From positions 187,437-251,436 of the forward strand of contig VUYV01000042.1 of assembly GCA_008711295.1 (NCBI GenBank): a DNA stretch of 64,000 nucleotides, in the 5' to 3' direction. Position numbers and translations under genes: made by a program. The DNA comes from Anarhynchus alexandrinus (lineage: Eukaryota > Chordata > Aves > Charadriiformes > Charadriidae). Shown piece by piece: positions 48,501 to 59,857 of the stretch (position 1 is its first letter; every line of letters starts with the position of its first letter). The notes beneath the pieces are model-generated. The model had not been told where the DNA came from, did no database searches, and worked only from the letters and a program-made list of their open reading frames with translations.

Positions 48501-49480
48501 CCCTTCTTGGTGAATAGCTAATTTCCTTATTGTGAAAGATTGGTTAATAATACATCTACAGCGTTATGCTATTATGCATCTGTCTTTCTTTTGTGATTTA
48601 GAAGCAAGAGGGTGACCTCCCAATATAGCTAATTTAATCTGCAAAAATAACCTTGCAAATTGACTTGCCAGAAACTAATATTAGATGAAATCTTTGTTCT
48701 ATTGAACCTGACTGTCATTAGTGATTCCCCGTGAAAGGCTTAATCTACAATTGTAAAAAATCTCTACTAATGTTGTCAGGTTTCATAAAATATCTATTTT
48801 ATTAAAAAATTAGTGATGCTGATTCTGGTGGATTTGCTATATTTGGGTAGAAAGCCTGGATCTGATTCAAATTCCAATCACCTTTTGTATTAAAGTTTGG
48901 TAGAGCTGAAAAAGTGCTGCAGTAGCTACTATGGGTATAAGTCAAGAGTACACGGTTTTAAGAAAATGTTAATTCTTCTAGTAATGTGAACCATTTTGTT
49001 TCCTATGAAAAGCAAGAGTTAGATCATTGGAACCTTTTTCAGCAGTCACCATTAGTGTGACTACAATTTTCTTTTTACCTAAATAACTGCACTAATTATT
49101 TTACATGCCTTATATCACCATATAGCAAGGGCCAATCTTTACAGCAAAACAAATATGTGGTGGTAGTGTACATTGTAGGCAGTTCTGAAAATTTCAGTAT
49201 TAAAACAGCAAATAAATTTGAAACAGATTTAAGGGCCAAATATATTTAACTTGGCTAAATACTCAAGCAAAGACACAACAGCCATACTGAAAATGTGAAA
49301 AAATGTCTAAAATCTTAGAGATAACTGAGGACAAAAACTGAGGAAAAAGATTCTCTAATGCCTAGGCTACTCAGTGTTTGAAGTTGTCTCCCACCAGAAA
49401 GAGTGAAATGCTAACGCCTGGTCATTTAAAATTATAATTATAATTAAAATTAAAATGCGTAGATCAAAGTTTAAGATTAA
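45576..49480. other. No recognised gene
   Basis: From about 45660 to 45930 the plus strand is markedly purine-rich. An open frame of 92 codons at 47490-47768 lies in a locally GC-richer stretch but shows no domain. No transposon was identified. Confidence 0.45.
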
Positions 49481-49802
49481 GGCTGAGAGAGTTGGGGCTG
49501 TTCAGCCTGGAGAAGAGAAGACTCTGGGAAGACCTTATAGCAGCCTTCCAGTACCTAAGGGGGAGAAGGCAGGTTTAGATTAAATATTAGGAAGAAATTT
49601 TTCACTCTGAGGGTGCTGAGGCACTGAAGCAGGTTGCCCAGAGAAGGTGTTGAGGCCCCATCCCTGGAGGTGTTCAGGGCCAGGCTGGATGTGGCCTTGA
49701 GCAGCCTGGTCTAGGGGGAGGTGTCCCTGCCTGTGGCAGGGGGGTTGGAACTTGATGATCTTCAAGGTCCCTTCCAACCCAAACCATTCTATGATTCTAT
49801 GA
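49481..49802 (+). mobile_element. CR1 LINE 3' end with an internal deletion
   Basis: Opens with ggctgagagagttggggctg and closes with ccattctatgattctatga at 49785-49802. After 'cagtacctaaggggg' at about 49550-49564 it jumps to 'agaaggcaggtttagatt', leaving out the [13 protein letters not shown] block that the copies at 1873 and 52746 have, so roughly a hundred bases are missing. The remainder encodes the last ORF2 residues before a stop near 49714. Confidence 0.92.
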
Positions 49803-50232
49803 AAGTTCTAGAGAAAAATCAAGCTTTGGCTGGGTGCAAAATAGATGGAATGAGCTACTTTCATTCTGACTTCTCTATGATTACTTACAGATAATGCTAT
49901 GAATTGCATGAGGACAAAGAATTGGTTTTAACAATTTAACAATTCAAATATAATAGAGTCTGTTACACTAGTGAACAGACCATTCTTTGAACTAACCAGC
50001 GAACATGTCACAACGCGTACGTTCAATGTATACACCCATGTTTTTCACTAGGTCAAGATTAGAGCTGAAAGACAGGTTTAGAAAACAAGCAAAGTCTCTT
50101 TGAACACCATTTCACAAATTGGTGAACATAAATTCAGCTTAAAGTACAAAACTAGAAGTTAGAATTCTTCCTTCTAATGGTTCATTGTATAGTGTTATTC
50201 AATATAATACCCCTTCATCTGAGGCCACAGGA

Positions 50233-50268
50233 ATATATATATGTATGCATGTGTGTGTATATATATGT
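50233..50268. repeat. 36-bp alternating purine-pyrimidine tract
   Basis: Perfect alternation made of (AT)n, a tgcatg centre, (GT)n and (AT)n. Mixed tracts of this kind can form Z-DNA or cruciforms and often vary in length between individuals. Confidence 0.85.
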
Positions 50269-52079
50269 CTTTCCAGAATTTACCTGGTTTACACTGTGAA
50301 CCTATTCAAGCAATGCACAGCTCTTGCTTGAACACTATTTTCAGTATATGTTTGAACATTGTTATTAGACTTTGGACTGTCACATTAAGATACACATATT
50401 CATATGAAGAATACAAAGGTTAATATTTGTCTGAGTTATACACGTGTATGTATATTGTTTTATACCATATCTGCATTTTATTGCTGTCAATATATGATTA
50501 TACAGAAATACACAATACACAAAATATATGTAATTGGCTACCTGTGCAAACAGCTGTGTAAGTACCAACTCATTGCATAGATCTTTGTATTCATATCTGT
50601 GTACAAAATACAACCAGGTACTGCCTGTGATATAGCTACTTAGAATTACAATAACTTTTTTAGCATGTAAATCCTTAAAACCTCTTCAGAAAAGCCTGAT
50701 TTTGAACATTGTGCTTATAACAATGGATGAAATCACGCTATATGTTTTTTTTTTAAATCAAGTAAGTGAATTCAAAGGTGATGCCTCTTTTTAAATTAAC
50801 TGCCAGCACTGTGTAGAATAAAGGAACTATTTTAATAGAGAAGAGGGCATGGGAGCAAGCTTCTGATGCAGTGTTGATATTACATAGAATATGAAGTACA
50901 CATAGAGAGCAATTCCAAATAGGCAATAATAATTACCGATTTGAACTGCACTTTTTGCTTTGCATCATATTAAATAAATAAACATGTTAATGGGCCAAAT
51001 AACTTGTGTCCATACAAAAAAAGGTCAACTGTCACAGCATGTACTACCACTTTCCATCGTTTCTTATATGTTTGGCTTGAACTTGGGGTATAGTAATATA
51101 AAACATCAGGACAATATTTGATCAGCTTTTAGAAAACTCGTATTTTCCTAGTCAAAAAAGCCACTGCCTCTTGACAGTATGTTTTCATGAAGTAGTACAA
51201 TCAAAGGAAAGCAATTTGCATCATTACAGTGTGTCTGTTTGCATCAGGACAGCCAATGCACTTTTCAGGTATTATGAAAATTTCTACCCTAAAGTTAAAA
51301 ATTATTGGTTAAGAGAAAAAGCTTTCTCAGGAAATGATGTGAGTGTGATTATGAAATGAACTACAAAAGGATCCGGGGACCCCATGATTTGGCTATTGTA
51401 TGGTCACTCATTCCAACAGGCTTTGTTCCTCTAGCAGGCTGCAGCCAGATCATCGGGGAAAATCACCCATTTGCTGTGTTTCAGCTCCTGCACTCTGAGT
51501 CACCCAAATCCTCCAGACAGTGGAGGTGAGAGGGAAGTTGTTCACATATGGAAAACGACAGGGTAGGGCAAGCAGAAGAAAAGACAGTAATGATGGAACC
51601 TGAGGCACCCAGAGAGAGATGGAGCTTTCTGAGATGAACCAGAGGGCAGGCTCAGCAGTCAGGGGTTGAGAGGTGATTATGTAGAGTTTGTTTCAAAGCA
51701 GACACAGCTGGAAATTGCTGGATCAAAGCAAGACACAAGGCTTAGAAATGTTACATTCAAAATCTTGTTATGGGCAAAAGGAACCACACTAGATATAAGG
51801 AGCTAGGAATTTATTGGCACTAGAATTAATGTTTTAACAGTCTAAAAGTCCAAATTATCATATTGGAACAGAAAAACTTTGCTAAAAAGACAATTAGAAT
51901 TGTATGCAAACAACCTAATATCTACTACTGTTCCTGGTTTATATTCACCTTTTCGTTCTCCCTCTGGATCTCAAGTTTGAAAGTTTCAGTCTTTCTCAGG
52001 TACCACTGAGTGTATGTAAGCAGATGATATGTGATATGCCGTTAATATCCTAAGACCTTCACTGGGAGGGATATGATAT

Positions 52080-52400
52080 TCATGGTGGGGGTCCCCTCCA
52101 CTGGGCCTTGTGGGTCCTGCTCAGGCAATTTTTATATGTTTCCTTGCCCCAGGCTGCTGCCTTCTGGCTGCTCCCAGCTGTGTGAGCATGATCCCACAGC
52201 CTCCCCAGGCTCAGCCCCACCAGGGGCTCTTGTTTGTTGGGCAGTGACCCCCTGGGTTTGGCAGACCCTTCCCATGGAGGCACTGGCAGAGCTCAAGCTC
52301 AGTCAGGGGAGCAACAGGCACTTGGCCTGGGGCAGATGCCGAAACCAGCTCAGCCCAGCTCTGGCCAAGGTGAGCCCAGCCCAGTCCTGAGACCTGTGCT
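52080..52400. other. Unexplained GC-rich patch
   Basis: About 320 bp, rich in G and C with many ccc, ggg, cagc and cagg steps, stands out against AT-rich flanks. Open frames exist on both strands (52073-52390 +, 52211-52444 -, 52080-52283 -), which is expected when TAA and TAG are rare and is not evidence of coding. It has almost no CpG that I can see, so it is not a typical CpG island. A worn LTR or the GC-rich internal part of a retroelement is possible; I cannot assign it. Confidence 0.4.
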
Positions 52401-52745
52401 CTCAGCTCAGGGCACACCCTGTGATTTCTTACTAGGATTGCCAAACCCTATTGGTCAGACTATATGAAGTGCATTCAAGCTTCAATCTCAGACTCTAGAA
52501 GTGTAAAGGGATTTTCACAGTCTCCCTCTGCAGTAAAACACTCTTATGCATATATGTTTTATTGTGTAAACAGTGAATTGTAATTAGGAAAATTTAAAAA
52601 AATTATGAAAATTAAATTATGGAAATGGACAGAAGCAAAAACCCAGCACAGATACGGTCCCAGTAATATATCAAGTTTCAGTGAAGTAAAGAAACCCTCT
52701 GCCTTCAAATACTGCCTACAAGGCAGGTTCCATCATTACTGCCTA

Positions 52746-53073
52746 CAAATACTTAAAGGGAGGGTGCCAGAGGGATGGGAACAGTCTTTTTTCAGTGGTG
52801 CCTGGTGATAGGACAAGAGGTAATGGGCACAAACTTGAACATAGGAAGTTCTGTCTTAACATGAGGAGGAACTTCTTTACTCTGAGGGTGGCAGAGCACT
52901 GGAACAGGCTGCCCAGAGAGGTTGTGGAGTCTCCCAGTCTGGAGACATTCAAAACCCGCCTGGACGCTGTCCTGTGCAACCTGCTGTAGGTGACCCTGCT
53001 CTGGCGGGGGGGTTGGACTAGATGATCTCCAGAGGTCCCTTCCAACCCCGACCATTCTGTGATTCTGTGATTC
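52746..53073 (+). mobile_element. CR1 LINE 3' end, distinct subfamily
   Basis: Opens with aaatacttaaagggagggtg and closes with two ATTCTGTG-type units at 53052-53073, with the 3' block ggttggactagatgatctcc. The tail unit ATTCTGTG and the UTR wording differ from all other CR1 copies in the window. It is 5' truncated. A 12-bp direct repeat (tactgcctacaa at 52710-52721 and 52737-52748) lies at the upstream joint but does not flank the element. Confidence 0.92.
52795..52989 (+). pseudogene. C-terminal end of CR1 ORF2 protein
   Basis: 64 codons ending in a natural stop. Visible blocks are [38 protein letters not shown] and [15 protein letters not shown]. This is the extreme C-terminus only; no catalytic part of the protein is present. 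The frame has no internal stop. Confidence 0.8.
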
Positions 53074-53083
53074 CCATATGCAT

Positions 53084-53098
53084 ACACACACACACACA
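53084..53098. repeat. (AC)n microsatellite after a CR1 tail
   Basis: Seven AC units that begin about ten bases after the CR1 tail at 53073. Confidence 0.85.
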
Positions 53099-53538
53099 AC
53101 AAGGAGAGGAGCGTAGGACCTTCCAGGATCATAAGCTACAGGAGGTGGTGAAAGCAGAGCGTGCACACATGAGGGTCTGATTATCTGTTGCCCTGATCTC
53201 AAAATAGAAGATCAGAGTTCTAAATTGTGGCATGGTTAATGATCTGGCTGGTTATATAGTCACCCAGAAAAAAATATGCAGAAAGAAAATATCCTGCACT
53301 CTCAAGAAGAAAGAAGAAATTTTTTCTCGGCTTTCAAGCCCAGTGTAACTTAAGAACTTTGCATTTCAAAGGTATAGACTGGCTCACAGATTGATTTGAT
53401 CCCAGAAAAAAAGTAATTTCCATAACAAGGTACTGTCTACTTTCTGGCATTGCAGCAGGAGCTGTTGAACTTAAATTATAAGGATCAAATTGCAGTTCAT
53501 CCTACAGTTGTAATTACAGCGTAGCTGGGAATCAGGCC

Positions 53539-54046
53539 TGTGTCAGTGCTCACACCCAGTGACCTTGGCTGGCCAAGCCGCTCTCACTCCCCTCTCCTCA
53601 GCAGGACAGAGAGAGAAAATAAAATTAAAAACTCGTGAGTCAAGATAAAGGCAGTTCAATAAATAATAATAAAAAAATTAAAAACCCAAACAGCAACAAA
53701 CAAACAAAAACCCCAAACCCCAAACCTCTTCATAATTAATGCCCCCCACCTCCTTTCTCTTAGCTTTTTCTGCTGATTGTGATATCATATAGTACGGAAT
53801 ATTCATTTGGTCTGTTTGGGTCAGCTATCCCATCTATGACCCTCCTAACCTCTTGAGCACCCATAGCGTACTGGCTTTTAGGAGGAGGTGGGGGGTGTGT
53901 TGGAGAGATGCTCTTGATACTGTGTGAGAACTGCTCACCAATAGCCAAAACATTAGTGTGTTATCAACACCATTCTACCTATAGCTAGAAGCACAGTGCT
54001 ATATTGGCCGCTATGGTGAAACCTAGCTCCAGCCAAACCCAATACA
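53539..54046 (-). mobile_element. ERVL-like LTR, minus strand
   Basis: Read on the minus strand it starts TGTATTGGGTTTGGCTGG at 54046, matching the opening TGTCCTGGTTTCAGCTGG-type block of avian ERVL LTRs. It continues through the block whose plus-strand form is 'gtgttatcaacaccattcta' and 'gagaactgctcaccaatagc', then a 'tatttattgaactgcctttatc' type block near 53650, and a C/G-rich end near 53540-53600. On the plus strand the middle (53620-53730) is very A-rich with caaa/ccccaaa repeats. The 3' limit is uncertain, and I could not find matching 5-bp flanks. No internal viral region adjoins it. Confidence 0.65.
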
Positions 54047-55369
54047 GAGGGTTCTGAATGGGGTTCATATGACTCCACCTTTATTGAATGAAATAAAAGC
54101 AACAGATTTATGTCAGATGTTTATTTCTAAGTACTTAAATATTGAAGTTATGAAAAATATGAATATGCAACCGTTCTTCCCTGATGATTTTATATTATTG
54201 TCTCAATTTCAGTTTTTTAAAATCTTGATGTTTTTATAAACATTGGAAAAGAACCAAATTTTGCATTCCATTTTTCTGCTTATATTTCAACTTTAACTTG
54301 ATAGTCTACCTTGTCCTTCTTCTCTTGCCATCATATGCATATTTAGAGTTCCTATGTAAATGATTTTATACACACAAGAAATTCTTCTGCGTTCAGAAGA
54401 CCTCTGTAGATGTGAAAAGTCACTGAAGCATTTCTTTTCAGCCTTATGACAATATTTCTTTTTTTTTCTTCTATAAATGACAGCAACACATGAGAAATTT
54501 ATTTATTTAAGTAAGGGGCTTGGAGTGGAAAGTTAAGGCAAGGTGACCTCTGAAGCAACCAGGTTCCAGTTGGTTTTCAAGTTGATCACATCCTCTTAAA
54601 TTGGATAGTTTTCCTTGTGGTAAATTGGATGGAAAAAAAGGTGATGACCTGTTCTTCTAAAACTTTGAAGCTCCCTTGCACTCTAGGTGAAATGCAGAGA
54701 TCAGAGACAAAGAGCAAGGATGTTCTTTAGAAAACTGGTGTTGTGCGTACAGAGGCATTGCCCTAGACTCCCCAGCCCGCCCCAAGCTGCTTGTACAAAC
54801 ATATGCACAAACTTAAGGTGGGAATTTTTAGGTTCATTTACCTAGACACTTGGTAAGAAAGATAGGTGCAAAACCACACCTCGCTTACCACAGCATGGTT
54901 GATTCTGCAACGGAAATTGATAATAATACTGTGAATTTTTCATGCTATACAGACCTGAGCTCCAAAATGTACACAATCTTCTTTTGTTTTTTTTGAGAGC
55001 TTCGTAACATAATATAGCTACACATCAACATAAACATAGTCCTGCCTACATCCCATTAAACTCAGAAGAAATGTGCAAAAAAGGAAAAATACAATTATAA
55101 TTAGGGAAGACAGTAAAGGAGGAAGAAGTTTGAGTGAGATCATCAAAATGTCTTTAAGAGGTGGGAAGAAGCCTAAAGCTCTTTCAGAAACCAGCAAACT
55201 GAGTGACAACTGCCAGTCCTTTGGACTATTGAGTAATGAGCACAGCAATCAAAGTAAGGCAAAAATTAAATGCAGCTTTCTACATCCATATTTACTAGGA
55301 AGGGCAATGAGGAAATTTCCTGACTCAAAGATAATTTTTGTAAAAGAAATTACTGTGTGGACTTAACAA
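54047..55369. other. No recognised feature
   Basis: AT-rich DNA. An open frame of 97 codons at 55073-55366 (+) is lysine- and serine-rich and lies just upstream of the ancient LINE remnant. It could be a worn part of it, but shows no motif that proves this. Confidence 0.4.
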
Positions 55370-55885
55370 AGGCTGATGCCACTAAGAAAGATGTTATTGA
55401 GCAACTCAGAAAAACTCAAGGGCAGTAAATCACTGGGACCAGATGGTGCTGATGCAAGAATTCTGAAGGAACTGAAGTGTGAAATAGCAGAGGTAGCGAT
55501 GAAGATATGCAATATATCCTTAATAAGCCACACACTGTTCCTAAAGATTGGGAAGTTGTTATCTTAGGTTAAAAAAAAAAATAAAAAAGCCATAGATGAT
55601 CCTGGGCATTACAGACCAGTGAATCTTATATCTGCTCCAGGGAAACTGGTTCCGAATTTAATTAAAGACGGAGCGATACAGCATTCATGCAATTATAGCC
55701 CAATAGAGTATGGCTTCTGTAAGGGCAAACCTTTCAAACCTCCTAGAAGTTTTAAATGACAGTGGGAAAAAGAATGGTGCTCCTTTACTGACCAGACTAA
55801 TAATGTTTTATAGGTTCAGCACATTACCAAACACATGGGGATCACAGTATACAATCTAATAGATACCAGTGCAGAAAAGGTACTT
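55370..55885 (+). mobile_element. Ancient CR1/L3-like LINE, RT fragment
   Basis: Translation gives SKSLGPDGADARILKELK, encoded within 55427-55476, then, after a poly-A-rich interruption at 55571-55588, DPGHYRPVNLISAPGKL (the HYRPV codons at 55607-55621, the usual NYRPV block) and EYGFCKGK, the counterpart of the HGF-KGKS block. Motif A is not recognisable. Stops and frameshifts are frequent. The wording differs from the CR1 copies with ATTCTATG tails and is closer to the L3-like remnant at 6170-7215. Confidence 0.6.
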
Positions 55886-58277
55886 CATTTTACCTTCCCA
55901 GAGTCATGGTGTCATGAGAGGCAACTGGGTGCTTCTGAAGTGCTGAAAATGTAATTACCATCTGAAATGAAGATAATCTCACTCCCCTGCTCCTGAACAC
56001 CCTAATCTCAGGAGAAAGTATTCTCTGATGACCTTTCCAAACAGAGTCACACAAGTAAATTCTATTGACTTCCCACTGATATATTTTTGTACTTGCTTTT
56101 GCAGCAACTGTAAGGGAGGTGGTCATGAAAATTGAACTTTGAATAAGCAGACACCTACTTGGAAAGGCTGAGAAGCATCGCTTTGGGGGAACTACTATCA
56201 TTTTTTGTTATGGCCTCTTTTTTCATTGCTAGAATTCTTATTCTCTACCTCACAGCTTGAAAAAAGGTAGCTGCTAGAGGCCCTGAGGTAGCAAGCAATC
56301 ATCATTAATCTTTCCATCACTTCCTCATTTTTCCTATCCTTCATACCTAATTAGAACTGTGAAGAAAGGGGTGATTCCATTTCATGAAAGATTTTATATT
56401 TTGAAATCTATGTTTAATCCAGAATTGGAACAAAAGCAAAAATATGTTTCTTCTTGGTGAAAGAAAACAGAGCCCTATCTCAAATGGTGGAAGATCTGGG
56501 TCCCTTAAAATTTTGTATCCCAGAAACCCCAGAATCCATTCTTCTGTGTTCAGTCCACATGGCTCAAGATTACTCAACATAGATAACTGTCTTAAGGCTG
56601 CATATTCTGGCAATTAGTTTGAAAAATTGCTTGGTGTTACAATAGTGGGGAGCTGTGAGCTCCTCAGCCCAGTGGCAATCAAAGTGGCTGGCAGCTGCAT
56701 CAGCCAAGTTATCTCCCTCAGCCAACCTATCTCTGAGTAAGTAAAATGTCAACAGGGCACACTGTAACACCATGCAGATACATTAGCACAAATCCCAAAG
56801 CAATATATTCAAAGCTATATTGAATTCAGTTCAAGGTCTTGCTTGCTCAGCACCAGAGCGTGGCTCTCGGCACCATGCAGAGCCATGCCTGCAGAACTGC
56901 ACACCTAGGAAGCCAAAACTGCTGATGGATTGTGCAGGTAAATTGCCAGGAGCCTAAGCAAGATTCCCTATATATTTAGGTCTGATTTACAAAGCTTACA
57001 AGGGTTCCATCAGATTATTCTTTACGGAATACCTAAATTTCAACAAATACTATGCTTGGGCTAATATGATGCCCAATTAGTATGTATCACGGCAATTACC
57101 TGAGGCTTTGGTTCAATCTATGTCTCTACTGTAAAGATCTCATTGAGCTTCCACCTCCCGGCTCCTCCATCACATTCATTTTCAAATAAATACTATATTG
57201 TAAACTGTGAAGTTTTATTTTATACACCCTATAGAGCAATGAGTTGTTCTTCAGGCAATACTTCAGTACAAATGTTAAATAGCAGGAACAATAATTTCAT
57301 GCAAAATACAATTATATCAGAAGAGACTTGGGTTCTTACTTGAAAGAGGATAATATATTTGCTTGTTGTACGACAGCCTCATTTTTTCGGTCTTGTAAAA
57401 TAGTTATCTAGTACAAATGGTCAATATGTTTTCACATTCTTATTAGCCTCTTTTGTAAATCAGTAGTACATTTATAAATGTTTATTCTTGACATACTGAA
57501 TGTTATAGCTTCAAAACAAATTATTTTTCAGCGTGGTGTAAACAGAACAGAGAACTTAGTTATGAAGGCTGTTGAGTTTCACAATAATAACACATCTGTC
57601 TTCATATCACTTTTCTGACTGTACAATACTCTTTTGTAATGCAAATATCAGAGTAATGCAAACATAATGCTGAGCTTAATTGCCTTATGAAATCTTTATT
57701 CATTTTTCAACATGCATTTTACTCACTCAACTATTCATTAACAGATAGTTTGCTACGTGGGGATAATATTTTTAATATGTAATGCAATTTATAGAGTTTA
57801 AAAGTGCTTACAGTACAGAGCTGTTATATAGGTCATTGACCTATATGGAAATTAATGAAGAAAGCTTCTTAACTTATGAGTGCCAGTGAAAAAATGAGAT
57901 ATGCCAACAATGCAAATAGATTATGTTTATCTATGTAAATCTCCTCTATATAAATCAAATCTCAGACAAAAATCAATACATTAATCCTTTTTTTTTTCTA
58001 GCAAGCACTCTATTACAGGTATCAAAGACAAAATCAGGCAAACAAGAAAATGATCTTTAGGTATTATTCACTATCACTTAGGGTAAGATTCAAAAATTAC
58101 GATTTACCAATTACTGACCTTCTAAAACAACACTTGCATGTAAATTCAAGTGTAATTAAAACCAATATCCATTCTCAGTTCTGGGACCAACTTAATTGTG
58201 TCTTAATACTAAGACATACTAAGACATTTCTTTCTCTATTTAGATATAAATAGGAAAAACATGAAAGGAGTGATATA
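55886..58277. other. No recognised gene
   Basis: AT-rich DNA with an imperfect hairpin at 56858-56888 (10-bp arms gcgtggctct and agagccatgc, 11-base loop). A 103-codon frame at 55890-56201 (-) has no domain. No transposon was identified. Confidence 0.45.
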
Positions 58278-58333
58278 TCATAGAATCATAGAATCATAGA
58301 ATCATAGAATCATAGAAGCATAGAAGCATAGAA
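58278..58333 (-). repeat. Expanded CR1 tail, 8-bp units
   Basis: Five perfect tcatagaa units (58278-58317) then two gcatagaa units (58318-58333). On the minus strand this is the ATTCTATG-type tail of the CR1 that begins at 58334. Seven units is the longest octamer tail in the window. Confidence 0.95.
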
Positions 58334-58362
58334 TGGTTTGGGTTGGAAGGGACCTTTAAAGG

Positions 58363-59690
58363 TCACCTAGTTCCAACTTTCCTGCCATGGGCAGGGACAT
58401 CTTTCACTAGATCATGTTGCTCAAAGCCCCTGACCTTGAACACTTCCAATGATGGGGCGTCCACAGCTTCTCTGGGAAATCTGATCCAGTGTCTCACCAC
58501 CCCCAGAGGAAAGAATTTCTTCCTTACATCTAATCTAAGCCTACCCCCTTTCAGTTTAAAACTGTTTCCCCTTCTCCTGTCATTACAGACCATGGTAAGA
58601 ACTCTCTCTTCATCTTTCTTATGAGCCTCCTTTAGTAATGAAAGGCTGCAATAAGATTTTCCCAGACCCTTCTCTTCTCCAGGCTGAATAACACCAACTC
58701 TCTCAGCCTATCTTCATAGGAGAGGTGTTCCATCCCTCTGATCATTTTTGTGGCCCTCCTCTGGACCCACTCCAACAGGTCCACGTCTTTCCTGTGCTGA
58801 GGACTCCAGAGCTGGACGCAATACTCCAGGTAGGTTCTCATAAGAGTGGAGTAGAGGGGCAGAATCACCTCCCTTGGCCTGCTGGCCACACTTCCTCTGA
58901 TGTAGTCCAGGATATGGTTGGCTTTCTGTGCTGAAAACACACATTGTCAGCTCATGTCCTGTTTTTTGTCCACCAGTGTCCTCAGGTCCTTCTTGGAGGA
59001 CTTGCTCTCAATCCATCAATCCACCAGTCTGTATGGATATTTGGAATTGCCCCAACCCAGGTTCAGGACCTTGGCCTTGTTGAACTTTATGAAGTTCACA
59101 TGGGCCCACTTCTCACACCTGTCCAGGTCCCTCTGGATGGCATCCTTTCCTGCAAGTGAATCAACTGCACCACTCAGCTTGATATCATCTGCAAACTTGC
59201 TGATGGTGCATTCAGTCCCACTGTCCATGTCATTAATAAAGATATTGAATAGTACTGGTCGCAGTACAGACCCCTAAGGGACACCACTTGTTACTAATCT
59301 CCATTTGGACCCAGAGCTGTTGACTGCAACACTTTGGACTTGACCATCCAACCAATCCCTTACCCATCGAACAGTCTATCCATCAAACCCATCTCTCTCC
59401 CATTTAGAGACAAGGATGTTGCCTGGGATTGTGTTAAAGGCCTGACAGAAGTCAAGGTAGATGACATCCATAGCTCTTCTGTCATCCACTGATGTGGTCA
59501 GTCTGTCGTATAAGGCTACCAGATTAGTGAGGCAGAATTTGCCCTTTGTGAAGCCATGCTGGCTGTTTCTAATCACCTCTCTGTCATCCATGTGCCTTGA
59601 CATAGCTTCCGTGAGGATCTGTTCCATGATCTTACTGGGCACAGAGGTGAGTCTGACTGGATGGTAAGTCCCAGGATCCTCCTTTTTATC
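58363..59690 (-). pseudogene. CR1 reverse transcriptase and C-terminal region
   Basis: From 59690 down to 58632 a single frame carries [29 protein letters not shown], motif A as DFCQAFN (second aspartate changed to N), motif C as [13 protein letters not shown] with both catalytic aspartates kept, then [36 protein letters not shown] and LSYEDRLREL. In-frame stops fall at 59376-59378, 59016-59018 and 58632. The last piece (58363-58593: RRRGNSFKLKGGRLRLDVRK, REAVDAPSLEVF) is in another frame. Plus-strand frames across the same bases are antisense. Confidence 0.88.
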
Positions 59691-59857
59691 ATTTCTATAT
59701 AGATTATAAATCCTGTAAAATTTCTGAAATACGAATTAGTAGAATTTTCAAGATTTTGAAATGTTAAACGTACACATAAATACTACCAGTGTTTCATTAA
59801 ATACTTTTTGACATAGGTGTTGCAGAAAGTAATGTATACTTTTTTACAAACATACTT

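Larger units (their letters stand above)
49803..52745. other. No recognised gene; contains a GC-rich patch
   Basis: AT-rich DNA with an alternating tract at 50233-50268 and a sharply GC-rich patch at about 52080-52400, each described separately. No exon was recognised. Confidence 0.45.
58278..59690 (-). mobile_element. CR1 LINE, longest and best preserved copy
   Basis: About 1.4 kb, from the octamer tail at 58278-58333 up to a truncation near 59690. On the minus strand it holds the RT from the NYRPV-like block (here TYHPV) through motifs A and C, the C-terminal region and the 3' UTR. The endonuclease and everything upstream are missing. No target-site duplication was found, as is usual for CR1. 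Preservation of the main frame over about 340 codons suggests it is among the younger insertions here, although it carries stops and a frameshift. Confidence 0.95.

Noticed and set aside
58343..58624. 93-codon plus-strand frame
   Set aside because: Antisense to the CR1 3' end; same for 58918-59277 and 58725-58934.
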